The notes: generated by a model from the sequence alone, not told the origin. A DNA stretch of 64,000 nt from Metabacillus litoralis (GCF_020524045.1 NZ_JAIVKL010000002.1:248001-312000), one strand, 5' to 3'; shown: positions 53,908-62,209, counted from the stretch's first letter. Numbers and translations: made by a program.

Positions 53908-54192
53908 CTAACATTCGAAATGCTCACCGTAAACCATTGATAACATCTGATGGGAATCATTTGCAGAAATTTCTTCATATTGTTTTGCAAAACTTTTTAA
54001 GCTATCACAAAAACCAACATTATCGTCTCCCACTCCTTCAGACCAGCTAACAAAATTTCGAAAATCCTCTAATGGATCATATGATTCAAATCGTGCGACA
54101 ACATCTGAAGGATTTCCTAATGTTGAAACTTCAATTCCATTGTACGAACTTGGATTGTTTTCATTAGATTTAACACATGCATAAAAAATCAT
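53908..54192 (-). CDS. Unknown 94-residue protein
   Basis: The ATG at 54192 has AAGGAG nine bases upstream, which supports a real gene. The product has Cys residues at both ends (FYACVKS, GEHFEC) and an acidic middle (ARFESYDPLEDFRNFVSWSE), with a helix near the end. It has no signal peptide and no family I recognise. It stands alone in a stretch with few features; a plus-strand gap follows to 54513 with nothing else visible. Confidence 0.55.
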   Translation of the reverse strand: MIFYACVKSNENNPSSYNGIEVSTLGNPSDVVARFESYDPLEDFRNFVSWSEGVGDDNVGFCDSLKSFAKQYEEISANDSHQMLSMVYGEHFEC

Positions 54193-54513
54193 CTAACTAA
54201 TCTCCTTTTTTGTTGTTACTTTTTCTTAGTTTTTACAAAATATAAAAAAATATGTTTTAAAAGTTTAAAGTAACTTTAAATCGCTAGGTTGAAATTGATA
54301 TTTGTTATATACATTAAAAATAGTTACTCCTTTCGCTTTCTATCATCAGACTTTAAAGCAACGTTTTTAAGTAAGCAGAGTATAAAGTTCCTATCTGAAA
54401 TGTTTATATAAATCCAAAATTAAATTTTCTATGTCTAAAATTCCAACAGTTTTACATAGAGTTTTCACAAATATGGGGAAGACTAAAAAGAAAATAATAA
54501 GGAGGGATTATGT

Positions 54514-54705
54514 ATGCCTGAGAAGCTTCCAGAATTTGTACATAGTGAATATTTTGTAGATGAACCTGGCAATTGGCATTTTAAAGAAGGCGCACCCAAA
54601 GAACTACAAAAGGAATTACAATCCTATTTACAATCATTGAATACGATTCAAGACGAACCTGGTACAGTTGATAGTATCCATGTACCATATCCGTATGGAG
54701 ATTAA
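54514..54705 (+). CDS. Small unknown protein, 63 residues
   Basis: The ATG at 54514 has AAGGAGGG upstream, and a strong terminator follows at 54752. The product (EFVHSEYFVDEPGNWHF, LQKELQSYLQSLNTIQDEPG) is acidic with aromatic residues and a Gly-Asp end, with no Cys or membrane segment. It looks like a small sporulation-type or stress protein, but I recognise no family. Confidence 0.6.
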   Translation: MPEKLPEFVHSEYFVDEPGNWHFKEGAPKELQKELQSYLQSLNTIQDEPGTVDSIHVPYPYGD

Positions 54706-54751
54706 AATTAAATAGAAAAGAAGCTGGGACAGAAGTATTTAAGCTAATGAT

Positions 54752-54801
54752 AAACCTGAAATATTAGGAGAATTAATTATTCGCCTAATATTTCGGGTTT
54801 T
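54752..54801 (+). terminator. Terminator after the 63-residue protein gene
   Basis: AAACCTGAAATATTAGG (54752-54768) pairs with CCTAATATTTCGGGTTT (54784-54800) with one G-T pair, followed by TTAG. Confidence 0.8.
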
Positions 54802-54821
54802 TAGTTGCTGTCTTCAATTAA

Positions 54822-55008
54822 GTTGCATACAATTTTTAAGAACTAGTGGAATGGAGCGGAAGACATTTGACTCCTGCGGGTGCAGAGGAAAGGCTAAGAC
54901 CCACAGGCGCGCAGCTTACGAGGAGGCTTAGCTTCCTCCCCGCGGAAAGCAAATGTCTGCAGCGCAATGGAACGAACTTGTTTCTTTCAACTTAACTAAA
55001 TTTAGATT
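54822..55008. repeat. Family-3 GC-rich repeat element
   Basis: The element has an imperfect long-hairpin core: GGAAGACATTTGACTCCTGC and CCCACAGGCGCGCAGCTTAC, then GAGGAGGCTTAGCTTCCTCC and CGGAAAGCAAATGTC. Outer ends are AATTAAGTTGC and its near-complement CAACTTAACT. It shares the GACTCCTGCGGG and CCACAGGCG blocks with family 1 but has different ends. A decayed relative is at 46275-46430. No target duplication is clear. The gap 55009-55175 contains no gene. Confidence 0.65.
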
Positions 55009-55175
55009 TATTCGTCTTTTTGTATGACAAAGGTTGGTACATCCAAATTCATAATAGTTGTTTAAAGTGGGAAAATCTACCCGACTTGGGAAAACATGTG
55101 TCTGAAAAGATTATAAAACGATTTCGTTACTTCTTACCAATTCAACAAAGTATGCGGAGATCGCCTTTAATCATT

Positions 55176-56222
55176 TTAGATTCTTGTGAATTTATATGTT
55201 GTTGATGTTTTGTATTCTTCACCAACATCTAAAATACAAGGTTTAAAGGTAGGTTGGTTGATTGAATCAGGTAAGCCTTGTGTTTCAAGGCAAATTCCTA
55301 AATATTTTTCAGCTTGTACTCCTCTAATAGAAAAATCCCCTTCTAACATGTTAGAAGTATAGACAACTACACTTTCCTCATCAGTTTCAATAATTAGTTT
55401 GCGTCCGCTTTCATCATCCTCAAGCACAATTTCTTCATTGTGATTTTCGGTTAAAAGAAATGGATGATCAATTCCTTGACCTACTTTCTTTATCTGATCA
55501 TCTTCTGAAAGTATTGCCTCATTTAATTTTTTTCCATCAACAAAATCAAAAGGACTATTTTTGACACTAAGAAGTTTTCCTGTTGGTAAAAATAGATCAT
55601 CTAACTCCAAGTATTCATTACTTTTTAATTTGAGTTTGTGAGCCATGATATCTCTTTTTGTATTTCCACTTAAATTAAAGTATGTGTGATTTGTCAAATT
55701 AATAAGAGTTTTCTTATCAGTTGTTGCAGAATATGTAATTGTTAATTCATTTTCGTTGTTTAGTATGTAGGTAGCATATACCGTTACATTACCTGGATAG
55801 CCATTTTCACCATCTTTACTTTCATATGAAAATTGTATACCCACTTCATTTTCATTTTCGATTTTTTTAGCATTCCAAACTTTTTTATCAAATGAATTTG
55901 GTCCACCATGCAAATGATTTGTATTTTCATTTTGTGGTAGATTATAGGTTTCACCATCCAATTCAAATGTACCCTTCTTAATTCTACCCGCAACTCTTCC
56001 TACGATGGAACCAAAATAAGGCGAATATTCTAGGTAATCCTCGACTGTATCAAAACCCAATACAATATTTTCATATTTCCCATTTTTATCAGGAGTCTCT
56101 ATACTTGTAATAATGCACCCTAATGTTATACAGTTCATTTTAAAGCCATGATCGTTTTCCATTTGATAAGAATAAACAGTTTCACTATTACATTCGCCAA
56201 ATTTCTCTTGAGTTATCTTCAT
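55176..56222 (-). CDS. galM: Aldose 1-epimerase (mutarotase)
   Basis: A 348-residue beta-sandwich enzyme that interconverts the alpha and beta anomers of galactose, glucose and related sugars. Active-site features are visible: HLHGGPNSFDKKVW with the substrate-binding His, NLTNHTYFNL with the second conserved His, and the general-base Glu in ICLETQGLPDSINQ. The length is normal. The ATG at 56222 has AAGGAGAGG upstream. No other galactose genes adjoin it, and it appears monocistronic. Confidence 0.92.
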   Translation of the reverse strand: MKITQEKFGECNSETVYSYQMENDHGFKMNCITLGCIITSIETPDKNGKYENIVLGFDTVEDYLEYSPYFGSIVGRVAGRIKKGTFELDGETYNLPQNENTNHLHGGPNSFDKKVWNAKKIENENEVGIQFSYESKDGENGYPGNVTVYATYILNNENELTITYSATTDKKTLINLTNHTYFNLSGNTKRDIMAHKLKLKSNEYLELDDLFLPTGKLLSVKNSPFDFVDGKKLNEAILSEDDQIKKVGQGIDHPFLLTENHNEEIVLEDDESGRKLIIETDEESVVVYTSNMLEGDFSIRGVQAEKYLGICLETQGLPDSINQPTFKPCILDVGEEYKTSTTYKFTRI

Positions 56223-56354
56223 AAATATCCCTCTCCTTATCTCTTTCTAAAGTGTTAATATTTGCTATATAAAAGCAACCAAATTCATCCTATTATTATA
56301 ACTTTACGGAATAAAAACAACAATGATTTCATTTATAAGCATAAAATTCTTAAA

Positions 56355-57146
56355 TCAAATCCCTTTATTTTCAATCGTTCCATTTATATACTTTATGATT
56401 TCTTCATTTGCTAATTTCCACCTTTTTGTTGGTACTTGATGATTTGTATGCTTAAAATAAACAATTCTATATTTCTTAATTTGCTTTTTAAAGTAGGCAT
56501 TATATTTATTTATTAAATCTGACTTAGTACCATACATCAATAAAACTGGAATACTAATTTTGTGCAAATCATTGATAAGATTAATATGAAGCACTTCTTG
56601 ATAATATTGATACCAAACATTTTTCTGAGATTTTAACATATGATTGAAAAGCAATTTCTGTAACTTTTTATTTTTCGTATGACTTAAAGCTAATATTTGT
56701 GCTAAAAACTTTCGATGATGTTTGACCATATATGACCCTGCTTTATGCTCCCATTGTAAAAAGGTATTTAATACTGCGGGATATCCTCCAAATAAAATTA
56801 AACCTATCACTCTCTCTTTAAAATGAATACTTAAATATTGCGTTATGGCTCCACCTGCTGAATATCCACATAAAACAGCTTTATCAATCATTAACTTATC
56901 CATTAAAGCGATTATTTCTTCTGCATAATAATGGATTGAAACATTATTTGAATGGATTTTTGAACTATCACCATGACCTGATAAATCAGGTATAATCAAC
57001 CTCATATTCTTTTTTAGTTTTTGTTGATAATAAAAAACATGCCTCCCCATACCTGGCGGGTGAACAAAGATAACAGGAGTTCCTTTACCAAGATCTTCAT
57101 ACGTAATTTGATTACCATTTTCCAAAATAACACTATCACTTGGCAC
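56355..57146 (-). CDS. Alpha/beta hydrolase
   Basis: A 263-residue alpha/beta-hydrolase-fold protein. It has an oxyanion loop PVIFVHPPGMG, the nucleophile elbow CGYSAGG with catalytic Ser, an acid near LMYGTKSDLINKY and the catalytic His in YFKHTNHQVPTKR. A helical cap lies between. The order fits carboxylesterase/lipase-like enzymes such as MhpC or YvaM; the substrate is unknown. No signal peptide is present. The start is GTG at 57146, with AGGTGG eight bases upstream. A single gene. Confidence 0.87.
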   Translation of the reverse strand: MPSDSVILENGNQITYEDLGKGTPVIFVHPPGMGRHVFYYQQKLKKNMRLIIPDLSGHGDSSKIHSNNVSIHYYAEEIIALMDKLMIDKAVLCGYSAGGAITQYLSIHFKERVIGLILFGGYPAVLNTFLQWEHKAGSYMVKHHRKFLAQILALSHTKNKKLQKLLFNHMLKSQKNVWYQYYQEVLHINLINDLHKISIPVLLMYGTKSDLINKYNAYFKKQIKKYRIVYFKHTNHQVPTKRWKLANEEIIKYINGTIENKGI

Positions 57147-57546
57147 TTAATTAACCACCTTTTATATATTTAAACGATGTTAAAGCTTTTAAGGTTTGGT
57201 AGTTCCGCTTAGAGAAGAGTGAAAAAAGGATATACCTTAATGTTTCGAAAAGACTTCCGTTTCCACCCAAAAGGAAGCGAATACATACAAATAGCAATTT
57301 TATTTTTTTGTAGTATTCCACATTGTTTTAACGTTAACCCTATTTCATTGGAAAAAATTTCTCTAATTAAATGAGTATATATTAATCATTTCGTGAAATA
57401 TTAATTATCAACATCGATTACAGCCATTACTTATTTCAGAAGAAAATATTCAATGCATTTTATTTGGGTTAACCTAGTTGGTTAACGGTTTGGTGCAATT
57501 CCAGACTAACCCACCAAAATAATACTCATGAAGGAGATGGATTTAT
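57147..57546. other. Gap upstream of the SASP gene
   Basis: Around 57175-57290 the sequence keeps traces of the repeat families (GTTAAAGCTTTTAA, CTTAGAGAAGAGTG, GGAAGCGAATAC). A possible forespore promoter is GTATA (57375-57379) and AATATTA (57397-57403) with a 17-base spacer, close to the sigma-G pattern but with an imperfect -10. A GGTTAAC motif occurs twice, at 57467 and 57480. None is certain. Confidence 0.35.
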
Positions 57547-57753
57547 ATGGCAAGCAACAGTAATAACAACAATTCTAATCAATTAGTGGTACCTGGTGCT
57601 TCTCAAGCAATCGACCAAATGAAGTATGAAATCGCTAGTGAATTTGGCGTTAACCTTGGTGGAGAAACTACATCACGTGCAAATGGATCTGTTGGAGGAG
57701 AAATTACAAAACGTTTAGTTTCTTTTGCAGAACAACAATTAGGAAGCAAATAA
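57547..57753 (+). CDS. Small acid-soluble spore protein, alpha/beta type
   Basis: A 68-residue spore protein that coats DNA in the forespore and protects it from UV, heat and oxidation. The two conserved SASP helices are complete: [20 protein letters not shown] and [17 protein letters not shown]. The germination protease site EIASEFG lies between. The Asn-rich N-terminus (NSNNNNSN) is usual. AAGGAG precedes the ATG at 57547. It shows that the organism forms endospores. Expression in the forespore under sigma-G is expected from the family. Confidence 0.96.
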   Translation: MASNSNNNNSNQLVVPGASQAIDQMKYEIASEFGVNLGGETTSRANGSVGGEITKRLVSFAEQQLGSK

Positions 57754-57783
57754 TCATTTCTAACTAAATAATATATATGGCAT

Positions 57784-57814
57784 AAAGAGGCGACTCACTT
57801 GAGTCAGCCTCTTT
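57784..57814 (+). terminator. Terminator after the SASP gene
   Basis: AAAGAGGC (57784-57791) pairs with GCCTCTTT (57807-57814), continued by an inner GACTCA/TGAGTC stem, and is followed by TATTAT. Confidence 0.9.
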
Positions 57815-57821
57815 TATTATG

Positions 57822-57875
57822 GATGTTTTCACACCAAACTTTGGTTACATAACAACAATCGTTCAGAAAAGAGTC
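57822..57875. repeat. Right-end fragment of a family-2 MITE
   Basis: TTTCACACCAAACTTTGGTT, then ACAACAATCG and CAGAAAAGAGTC match the right third of 36347-36515. The left part is absent, so it is a truncated copy. Confidence 0.7.
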
Positions 57876-57983
57876 TTTATTTTTTATTGATTGAGACAAC
57901 ACCCTATATTTTCAAGCATTAAAATATCCAAACCTTGGTTACGATAGTAAAGAATCAAATTTAAAAAGTGGAGTTGATTATTA

Positions 57984-58157
57984 ATGGTAAATGAAAACTT
58001 TGATGAGTTTATTAAATCAGAAACAAAACACAAATCTAAATATGTAAATTCTACACATACGTCATATAAAATCAATGATGAAGAAAATAACAATAGAAGC
58101 GATACAGATGTGTCTGTCGGAGCAGAAGGTAGAAACGTCTTTAAAGATGAACAATAA
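57984..58157 (+). CDS. Small hydrophilic protein, 57 residues
   Basis: The ATG at 57984 has GGAG ten bases upstream and a frame to the stop at 58157. The product is strongly charged, with many Asn, Lys and Ser residues (FDEFIKSETKHKSKY, INDEENNNRSD) and a Gly-containing end (VSVGAEGRNVFKDEQ), typical of small spore or stress proteins. It lies just after the SASP gene. No family recognised, and expression is not proven. Confidence 0.55.
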   Translation: MVNENFDEFIKSETKHKSKYVNSTHTSYKINDEENNNRSDTDVSVGAEGRNVFKDEQ

Positions 58158-58225
58158 ATTCTTCCTCTATAGGATCGAGGTATTAAAAACAACACATTAA
58201 TCTAAAAGAAACAGCAAAAAAAATA

Positions 58226-58253
58226 GAGGATGGAAGCTTTAAGCTTCATCCTC
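58226..58253 (-). terminator. Terminator between the small protein gene and the LysM-CAP gene, bidirectional
   Basis: GAGGATGGAAGCTT (58226-58239) pairs with AAGCTTCATCCTC (58241-58253) with one bulge. Poly-A lies on the left and poly-T on the right, so it can serve both convergent genes. Confidence 0.85.
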
Positions 58254-58266
58254 ATTTTTTTATCTG

Positions 58267-58890
58267 TTATCTACCTTTTATAAACATTTGTACCCAAGCA
58301 CCATGATAAAACCCAACACCAATCGCATCATATTCTGGTTTAAGAATATTCGCTCTGTGACCTGAAGAATTCATCCACGCATTCATAACTTCTTGTGGTG
58401 TTTTTTGACCTTTTGCGATATTTTCACCTGCATTAGAATAGCTAATCCCAAATGTTTTTAACATATCAAATGGAGATCCGTAGTTCGGACTCGTATGTGA
58501 AAAATAATTTGAGTTAATCATGTCTTCAGCCTTCTTTTGGGCTACATTTTTTACATCAGCACGATGTGTAAGTGCTCTTAAACCAACCTTTGCACGTTGT
58601 TGATTTACTAGTTGCACAACTTGTTCTTCAAAACTACTAACACTTTTTGCCGATGGTTTTAAACGAATAACTTCACCTACATGCATGTTTCTTGGTTCGA
58701 TTGAGGGATTCAGTTCCATTAATCTTTTATAATCGAGTCCATAACGCTGTGCAATATACCAAAATGTGTCACCTTTTGATACTTTATAAAATTCAAAAGG
58801 TGGCTCTTTAAACGTCTTAATTTGACCGTGTGATACTGCTGGCATTAATAATAGAAGAACAAAAGTTAGAGTTAATAATTTTTTTAGCAT
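58267..58890 (-). CDS. Secreted LysM-CAP domain protein (YkwD-like)
   Basis: A 207-residue exported protein. It has a signal peptide (MLKKLLTLTFVLLLLMPAVS), one LysM peptidoglycan-binding domain at about residues 35-80 (YKVSKGDTFWYIAQRYGLDY, HVGEVIRL) and a CAP/SCP domain in the second half (VNQQRAKVGL, NYFSHTSP, AGENIAKG, SSGHRANIL). Family members attach to the wall or spore cortex; their catalytic role is debated. I chose the ATG at 58890, with AGGAG seven bases upstream and the signal peptide directly after it; the frame is open to 58965. Terminator at 58226. Confidence 0.9.
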   Translation of the reverse strand: MLKKLLTLTFVLLLLMPAVSHGQIKTFKEPPFEFYKVSKGDTFWYIAQRYGLDYKRLMELNPSIEPRNMHVGEVIRLKPSAKSVSSFEEQVVQLVNQQRAKVGLRALTHRADVKNVAQKKAEDMINSNYFSHTSPNYGSPFDMLKTFGISYSNAGENIAKGQKTPQEVMNAWMNSSGHRANILKPEYDAIGVGFYHGAWVQMFIKGR

Positions 58891-59044
58891 ATTTTCACTC
58901 CTATGTATTTTATTGTTTATTTTTACACCCATTTTAGTTTGGCTTACATTGAAAATTTCATACATGAATTTTTAATTTGTACATATCTGATAGATACGTT
59001 AAAAACGAAAGCTAGAATTTTCAGGTGAAATAAGAATAATAAAA

Positions 59045-59070
59045 GCGTGAATTCTAATTAGAATTCACGC
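59045..59070 (-). terminator. Terminator of the aromatic-enzyme operon
   Basis: A perfect 26-bp palindrome with 13-bp arms (GCGTGAATTCTAA and its complement) is flanked by A-run on the left and T-run on the right. It is the only hairpin after the operon's last gene. Confidence 0.8.
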
Positions 59071-59131
59071 CTTTATTTACTATTTACAGCCCTATTAAAA
59101 CCTATATGAACCTGTTTTTCCCGCTATACAT

Positions 59132-59273
59132 TCAAGGTAATTGAATATTTAATGATTTTAACATGTGATAAACAGCTTTTTGAATTTCTTCTGACTGATT
59201 GTCACTATTTAATGCACTGTTAATTTGTTCTTTAAAGGTAGCAACCACTTGTTTAATTTCTTTTTTATCCATT
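59132..59273 (-). pseudogene. Frameshifted paralogue of the adjacent small protein
   Basis: Starting at ATG 59273, which overlaps the last codons of the upstream small gene (stop at 59265), the frame gives MDKKEIKQVVATFKEQI and then hits an early stop after 22 codons. If one A is removed near 59222, the frame continues into QSEEIQKAVYHMLKSLNIQL and ends at TGA 59134-59132. The corrected 46-residue product aligns without a gap to residues 1-46 of the neighbour (14 identities, including SEEIQ and the IQ/P end). Either a tandem duplicate decayed, the base is a sequencing error, or a programmed shift occurs. Confidence 0.6.
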
Positions 59274-59453
59274 TTCCTTGTTCAATCCTTTCAGTTTTTC
59301 AGTGATTTTTTCTATAGGAATTTGTATGCCTAGTCCTTCAATCATCTCAAATACTGTCGCTTGAATTTCTTCACTTGTTGCTCCATTTTGTTTTAATTCT
59401 TTAATTTTACGAGATAGATCTCCTGCTGCGTTATTTAATTTATTGTTATCCAT
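59265..59453 (-). CDS. Small conserved-looking protein of the aro-like operon
   Basis: A 62-residue charged helical protein (LSRKIKELKQNGATSEEIQA, EMIEGLGIQIPIEKITEKL). No Cys, no signal, no membrane helix. It follows the aldolase gene by 14 bp and is followed by a frameshifted relative. An ATG at 59453 with GAGGTG upstream fits. The SEEIQ turn and Pro-containing middle suggest a small interaction module. It might be a peptide carrier, regulator or partner of the enzymes, but nothing in the sequence decides this. Confidence 0.65.
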   Translation of the reverse strand: MDNNKLNNAAGDLSRKIKELKQNGATSEEIQATVFEMIEGLGIQIPIEKITEKLKGLNKENG

Positions 59454-59467
59454 TCTATCAAATCACC

Positions 59468-60232
59468 TCACTTTTGATCTAAAATTGATCGAATACTTGC
59501 ACATAGCTTTCCGGGATTTTCGTCTTGGAAAATGTTACGACCAATAGATATGCCATTGGCACCAGCACTTACTGCATCATCTATCATTTCTAGGAGATCA
59601 TCATTAGAAGACAGTCTCTCTCCACCAGCAATTAATACAGGAATTTTTACACCTGAAACCACATCTTTAAAACTTTCAGCAGAGCCACTATAATTTACTT
59701 TCACAATATCTGCGCCTAACTCTTCAGCAACTCTTGCTGCATGACGAATTCTCTCCGGATCAAACTCGTGTTGTTTTGATCCATCACGTACATACATCAT
59801 TGCAAGTAATGGGATACCCCATTTATCACATTCTTCAGCAATTAAACCTACATCCCGAATTTGTTCTGCTTCAAATGGGGAGCCTAAATTGACATGTGTC
59901 GATATTGCTGTAGCACCTAATCGAATTGAATGCTCTACTGAAGAAACGACTTCCTTTCTAGTAGCTTGAGATTCTGGAGCAAGTGCTGTAGAAGCTGATA
60001 AATGAACAATTAATTCTCCTTTATTTGAGCCAATTGTTTCTGTAAGATAACGAACAAGACCTTTATGCACAACTACTGCGTCAGCACCACCTTCAAAAAC
60101 AGCTTTCACAGTATTATTAATTTCAGCTAAACCTTTAACAGGTCCAATAGTTATTCCATGATCCATTGGGACAATTAATAGTTTGTCAGAATGGTGATAA
60201 AGCTTTTTTAGACGTATTTGTTTACCTGACAT
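59468..60232 (-). CDS. 2-amino-3,7-dideoxy-D-threo-hept-6-ulosonate synthase-type aldolase
   Basis: A 254-residue class I (Schiff-base) TIM-barrel aldolase of the DhnA/MJ0400 group. Visible are IVPMDHGITIGPVKGL near the N-terminus, AISTHVNLGS, and the Lys segment GADIVKVNYSGSAESF that fits the Schiff-base lysine, followed by VLIAGGERL and ANGISIGRNIF at the phosphate-binding end. In archaea this enzyme condenses aspartate semialdehyde with a ketose phosphate donor to start dehydroquinate synthesis. The bacterial homologue GriI uses dihydroxyacetone phosphate to start 3-amino-4-hydroxybenzoate synthesis. GAGGAG precedes the ATG at 60232. It is cotranscribed with the DHQ synthase II gene, 19 bp apart. 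Confidence 0.85.
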   Translation of the reverse strand: MSGKQIRLKKLYHHSDKLLIVPMDHGITIGPVKGLAEINNTVKAVFEGGADAVVVHKGLVRYLTETIGSNKGELIVHLSASTALAPESQATRKEVVSSVEHSIRLGATAISTHVNLGSPFEAEQIRDVGLIAEECDKWGIPLLAMMYVRDGSKQHEFDPERIRHAARVAEELGADIVKVNYSGSAESFKDVVSGVKIPVLIAGGERLSSNDDLLEMIDDAVSAGANGISIGRNIFQDENPGKLCASIRSILDQK

Positions 60233-60251
60233 AATAAAACTCCTCTTCTAT

Positions 60252-61358
60252 TTATCTCTCAATGATCGTTTCACTAACTTTAACCCCAACATGTCGTCCT
60301 GGCTCACAAACATAAGATAATAACTCATCACCAGGTTGGATCGTAGAAGCATTTCGAGGCTTTCCATCAGCACTCATGATGCGGATATGCCAATCATCCT
60401 GTACGATCACATTAAGTTCACTTTCTCCTACTTTTCCTTTAATTAATAACATTGGACGCACTTCTGTTTTAATTCGCCCGACTGTTAACACACGTGTCTC
60501 ACCCTTTGTATTAACACAAAGAACTTTATCACCCGCTTTTAAATCACTTAAATATTCTGCAGCATCTTCTGGTTGCCAAACATAAGAATGAACGGCACCT
60601 GCATTTACTCTGAATGGTCTTAAGTTCATATAAGGAAGATAATGAGTTTCAGAACAAACAAATACACCACCACCTGAAGTTGAACCGATAATCATTCCTT
60701 CATCCTGCTTCATAATTCCAGTTGTATCTATACATGCACGTACGCCCATTCCAGCATGAACTACTTCTGTGACTACCATTGGGTGTAATTCTAAACTCGG
60801 TAAAGCTTGTTTTGACATAAATGCAGTGAGTCTCTTAACCTCGTCAACATTAGTTGTAGCAAATAATACTCCATCACTACCTTTCTCTAATGTTCCATAG
60901 GCAATCTCTGTATCAATAGCTGTATTAACTGCTCTTAATAAAACAGTATTACTTTCTTCAAGTCTTGCAATAATTAATTCCAATGGAATATTTGTTGGTA
61001 AATCAAAATCTACTGCCGCAAAATCAAACTCACTTGCTTCTCTTGAACAACGTTCCAACATTTCACGATCATCTACAGAATAAAAAATACATGTTTTGTA
61101 ATCACGTTTTTTTGCTTCTTCTAATAATGATTTATTGTCAGAAAAAACAACATCCTCTGAAGGCACTTCTTCTAGTTCATCTACATTTGTTACTTCTGTA
61201 ATGAAAGACATTTTCTGAGGGAAATAACCATCTTGACGCTGTTGAACTGTTACTAATGCCTTATCAATAGGAGAATGATTAATTAACTCCCATACATCCA
61301 TGTTTTCTACTGAAACTCCTCTTCCGTCATACCACACTTGTCTTTGTTTCTGTTGCAT
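60252..61358 (-). CDS. 3-dehydroquinate synthase II family protein (GriH/MJ1249-like)
   Basis: A 368-residue protein of the archaeal-type DHQ synthase II family, not the common AroB fold. Family signatures seen: VWYDGRG at the N-terminus, FDFAAVDFDLPTNIPLELII, GSDGVLFATTNVDEVKRL, HAGMGVRACIDTTGIMKQDEGM, VCSETHYLPYMNLRPFRVNA and the C-terminal PGDELLSYVCEPGRHVG. In archaea it deaminates and cyclises the aldolase product with NAD+ to 3-dehydroquinate. GriH of Streptomyces forms 3-amino-4-hydroxybenzoate from a related intermediate. It lies directly upstream of the aldolase. AAGGAG precedes the ATG at 61358. Which product is made here is not known. Confidence 0.85.
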   Translation of the reverse strand: MQQKQRQVWYDGRGVSVENMDVWELINHSPIDKALVTVQQRQDGYFPQKMSFITEVTNVDELEEVPSEDVVFSDNKSLLEEAKKRDYKTCIFYSVDDREMLERCSREASEFDFAAVDFDLPTNIPLELIIARLEESNTVLLRAVNTAIDTEIAYGTLEKGSDGVLFATTNVDEVKRLTAFMSKQALPSLELHPMVVTEVVHAGMGVRACIDTTGIMKQDEGMIIGSTSGGGVFVCSETHYLPYMNLRPFRVNAGAVHSYVWQPEDAAEYLSDLKAGDKVLCVNTKGETRVLTVGRIKTEVRPMLLIKGKVGESELNVIVQDDWHIRIMSADGKPRNASTIQPGDELLSYVCEPGRHVGVKVSETIIER

Positions 61359-61405
61359 TTAATTAGCTCCTTCCAATTTCACCTAGATTATTCGTTTTTT
61401 TAACA

Positions 61406-62158
61406 CTAAATATCTAATAAATGTTTTATATTTCCACTTACTATTTCTTCTCTCTGACGATCATTTATTTGCAGCTTCATGATTTTCTCTAATTCTATAC
61501 CAGGGTGTGATAATGGATATTCTGAACCAAAGATTATTTTTGAAGAACCAACTTTTTTCACAGACTCCTGTATATGAAGAAAATTACCAGTCGATGTTTC
61601 CAAGTAAAAATTTTCTAAACTTTTTGCAGCTTCCAACGCCTCTTGATCTGCCGGACCAAATCCCATATGACCAATAATGAAATTAGTTTTTGGAAATTGC
61701 TTTGCCAGCTGAATAAACTTAACTGTTGATGCACCTGGACTATAAACAACATGTGAATATAGCGGAAAGCCATAATCGCCACATAAAGAAGCTAAACTTG
61801 TAATTCCTTTTGATGAAAAAGAAAACTGATGTGACATTGGAGAAAGTTTTAACCCTTTAAAGCCTTGTTTCTTCCCCTTCTCAAGCTGTTGATCTACATC
61901 TTTGTCATGTGGGTTAATACAAATAAAACCATGAATATTTTTGTTTGCTTTACAAGCTCTTTCAACATATTGGTTATCAGGAATAGGATTTTCTGGTTTT
62001 GCTCGACCTGTAATATATTCTGTCATTTTTCGAACATCCAGCATTGCACCTGGAACAGCTACAGCTTGATCAATACCGACTTCTTTCATTAATTTAAGGT
62101 ACATTTCTGTATTTCCATATTCTGTGTTTGATAAGTGGGCATGTGCGTCAATAATCAA
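61406..62158 (-). CDS. Amidohydrolase-family (amidohydro_2) metal-dependent hydrolase
   Basis: A TIM-barrel enzyme of 250 residues with the N-terminal metal motif LIIDAHAHLSN (HxH), a central Lys/His segment (GLKLSPMSHQF, LYSHVVYSPG), FIIGHMGFGP and the distal acidic metal ligand in IIFGSEYPLSHPG. The group contains decarboxylases and hydrolases such as aminocarboxymuconate-semialdehyde decarboxylase and related carboxy-aromatic decarboxylases. I chose the TTG at 62158, because GAGGTG lies six bases upstream and the HxH motif follows at once; ATG 62206 in the same frame is an alternative. In an operon with the aromatic enzymes it may act on their product. Confidence 0.78.
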   Translation of the reverse strand: MIIDAHAHLSNTEYGNTEMYLKLMKEVGIDQAVAVPGAMLDVRKMTEYITGRAKPENPIPDNQYVERACKANKNIHGFICINPHDKDVDQQLEKGKKQGFKGLKLSPMSHQFSFSSKGITSLASLCGDYGFPLYSHVVYSPGASTVKFIQLAKQFPKTNFIIGHMGFGPADQEALEAAKSLENFYLETSTGNFLHIQESVKKVGSSKIIFGSEYPLSHPGIELEKIMKLQINDRQREEIVSGNIKHLLDI

Positions 62159-62209
62159 TTTTTTCACCTCGATTCCCATAAAATTTCTTATAGCATTTAC
62201 AATCATTTG

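Noticed and set aside
57467-57486. Two GGTTAAC motifs 13 bp apart before the SASP gene
   Set aside because: Short and of unclear meaning; could be chance or a leader hairpin. Kept only as a note in the gap entry.
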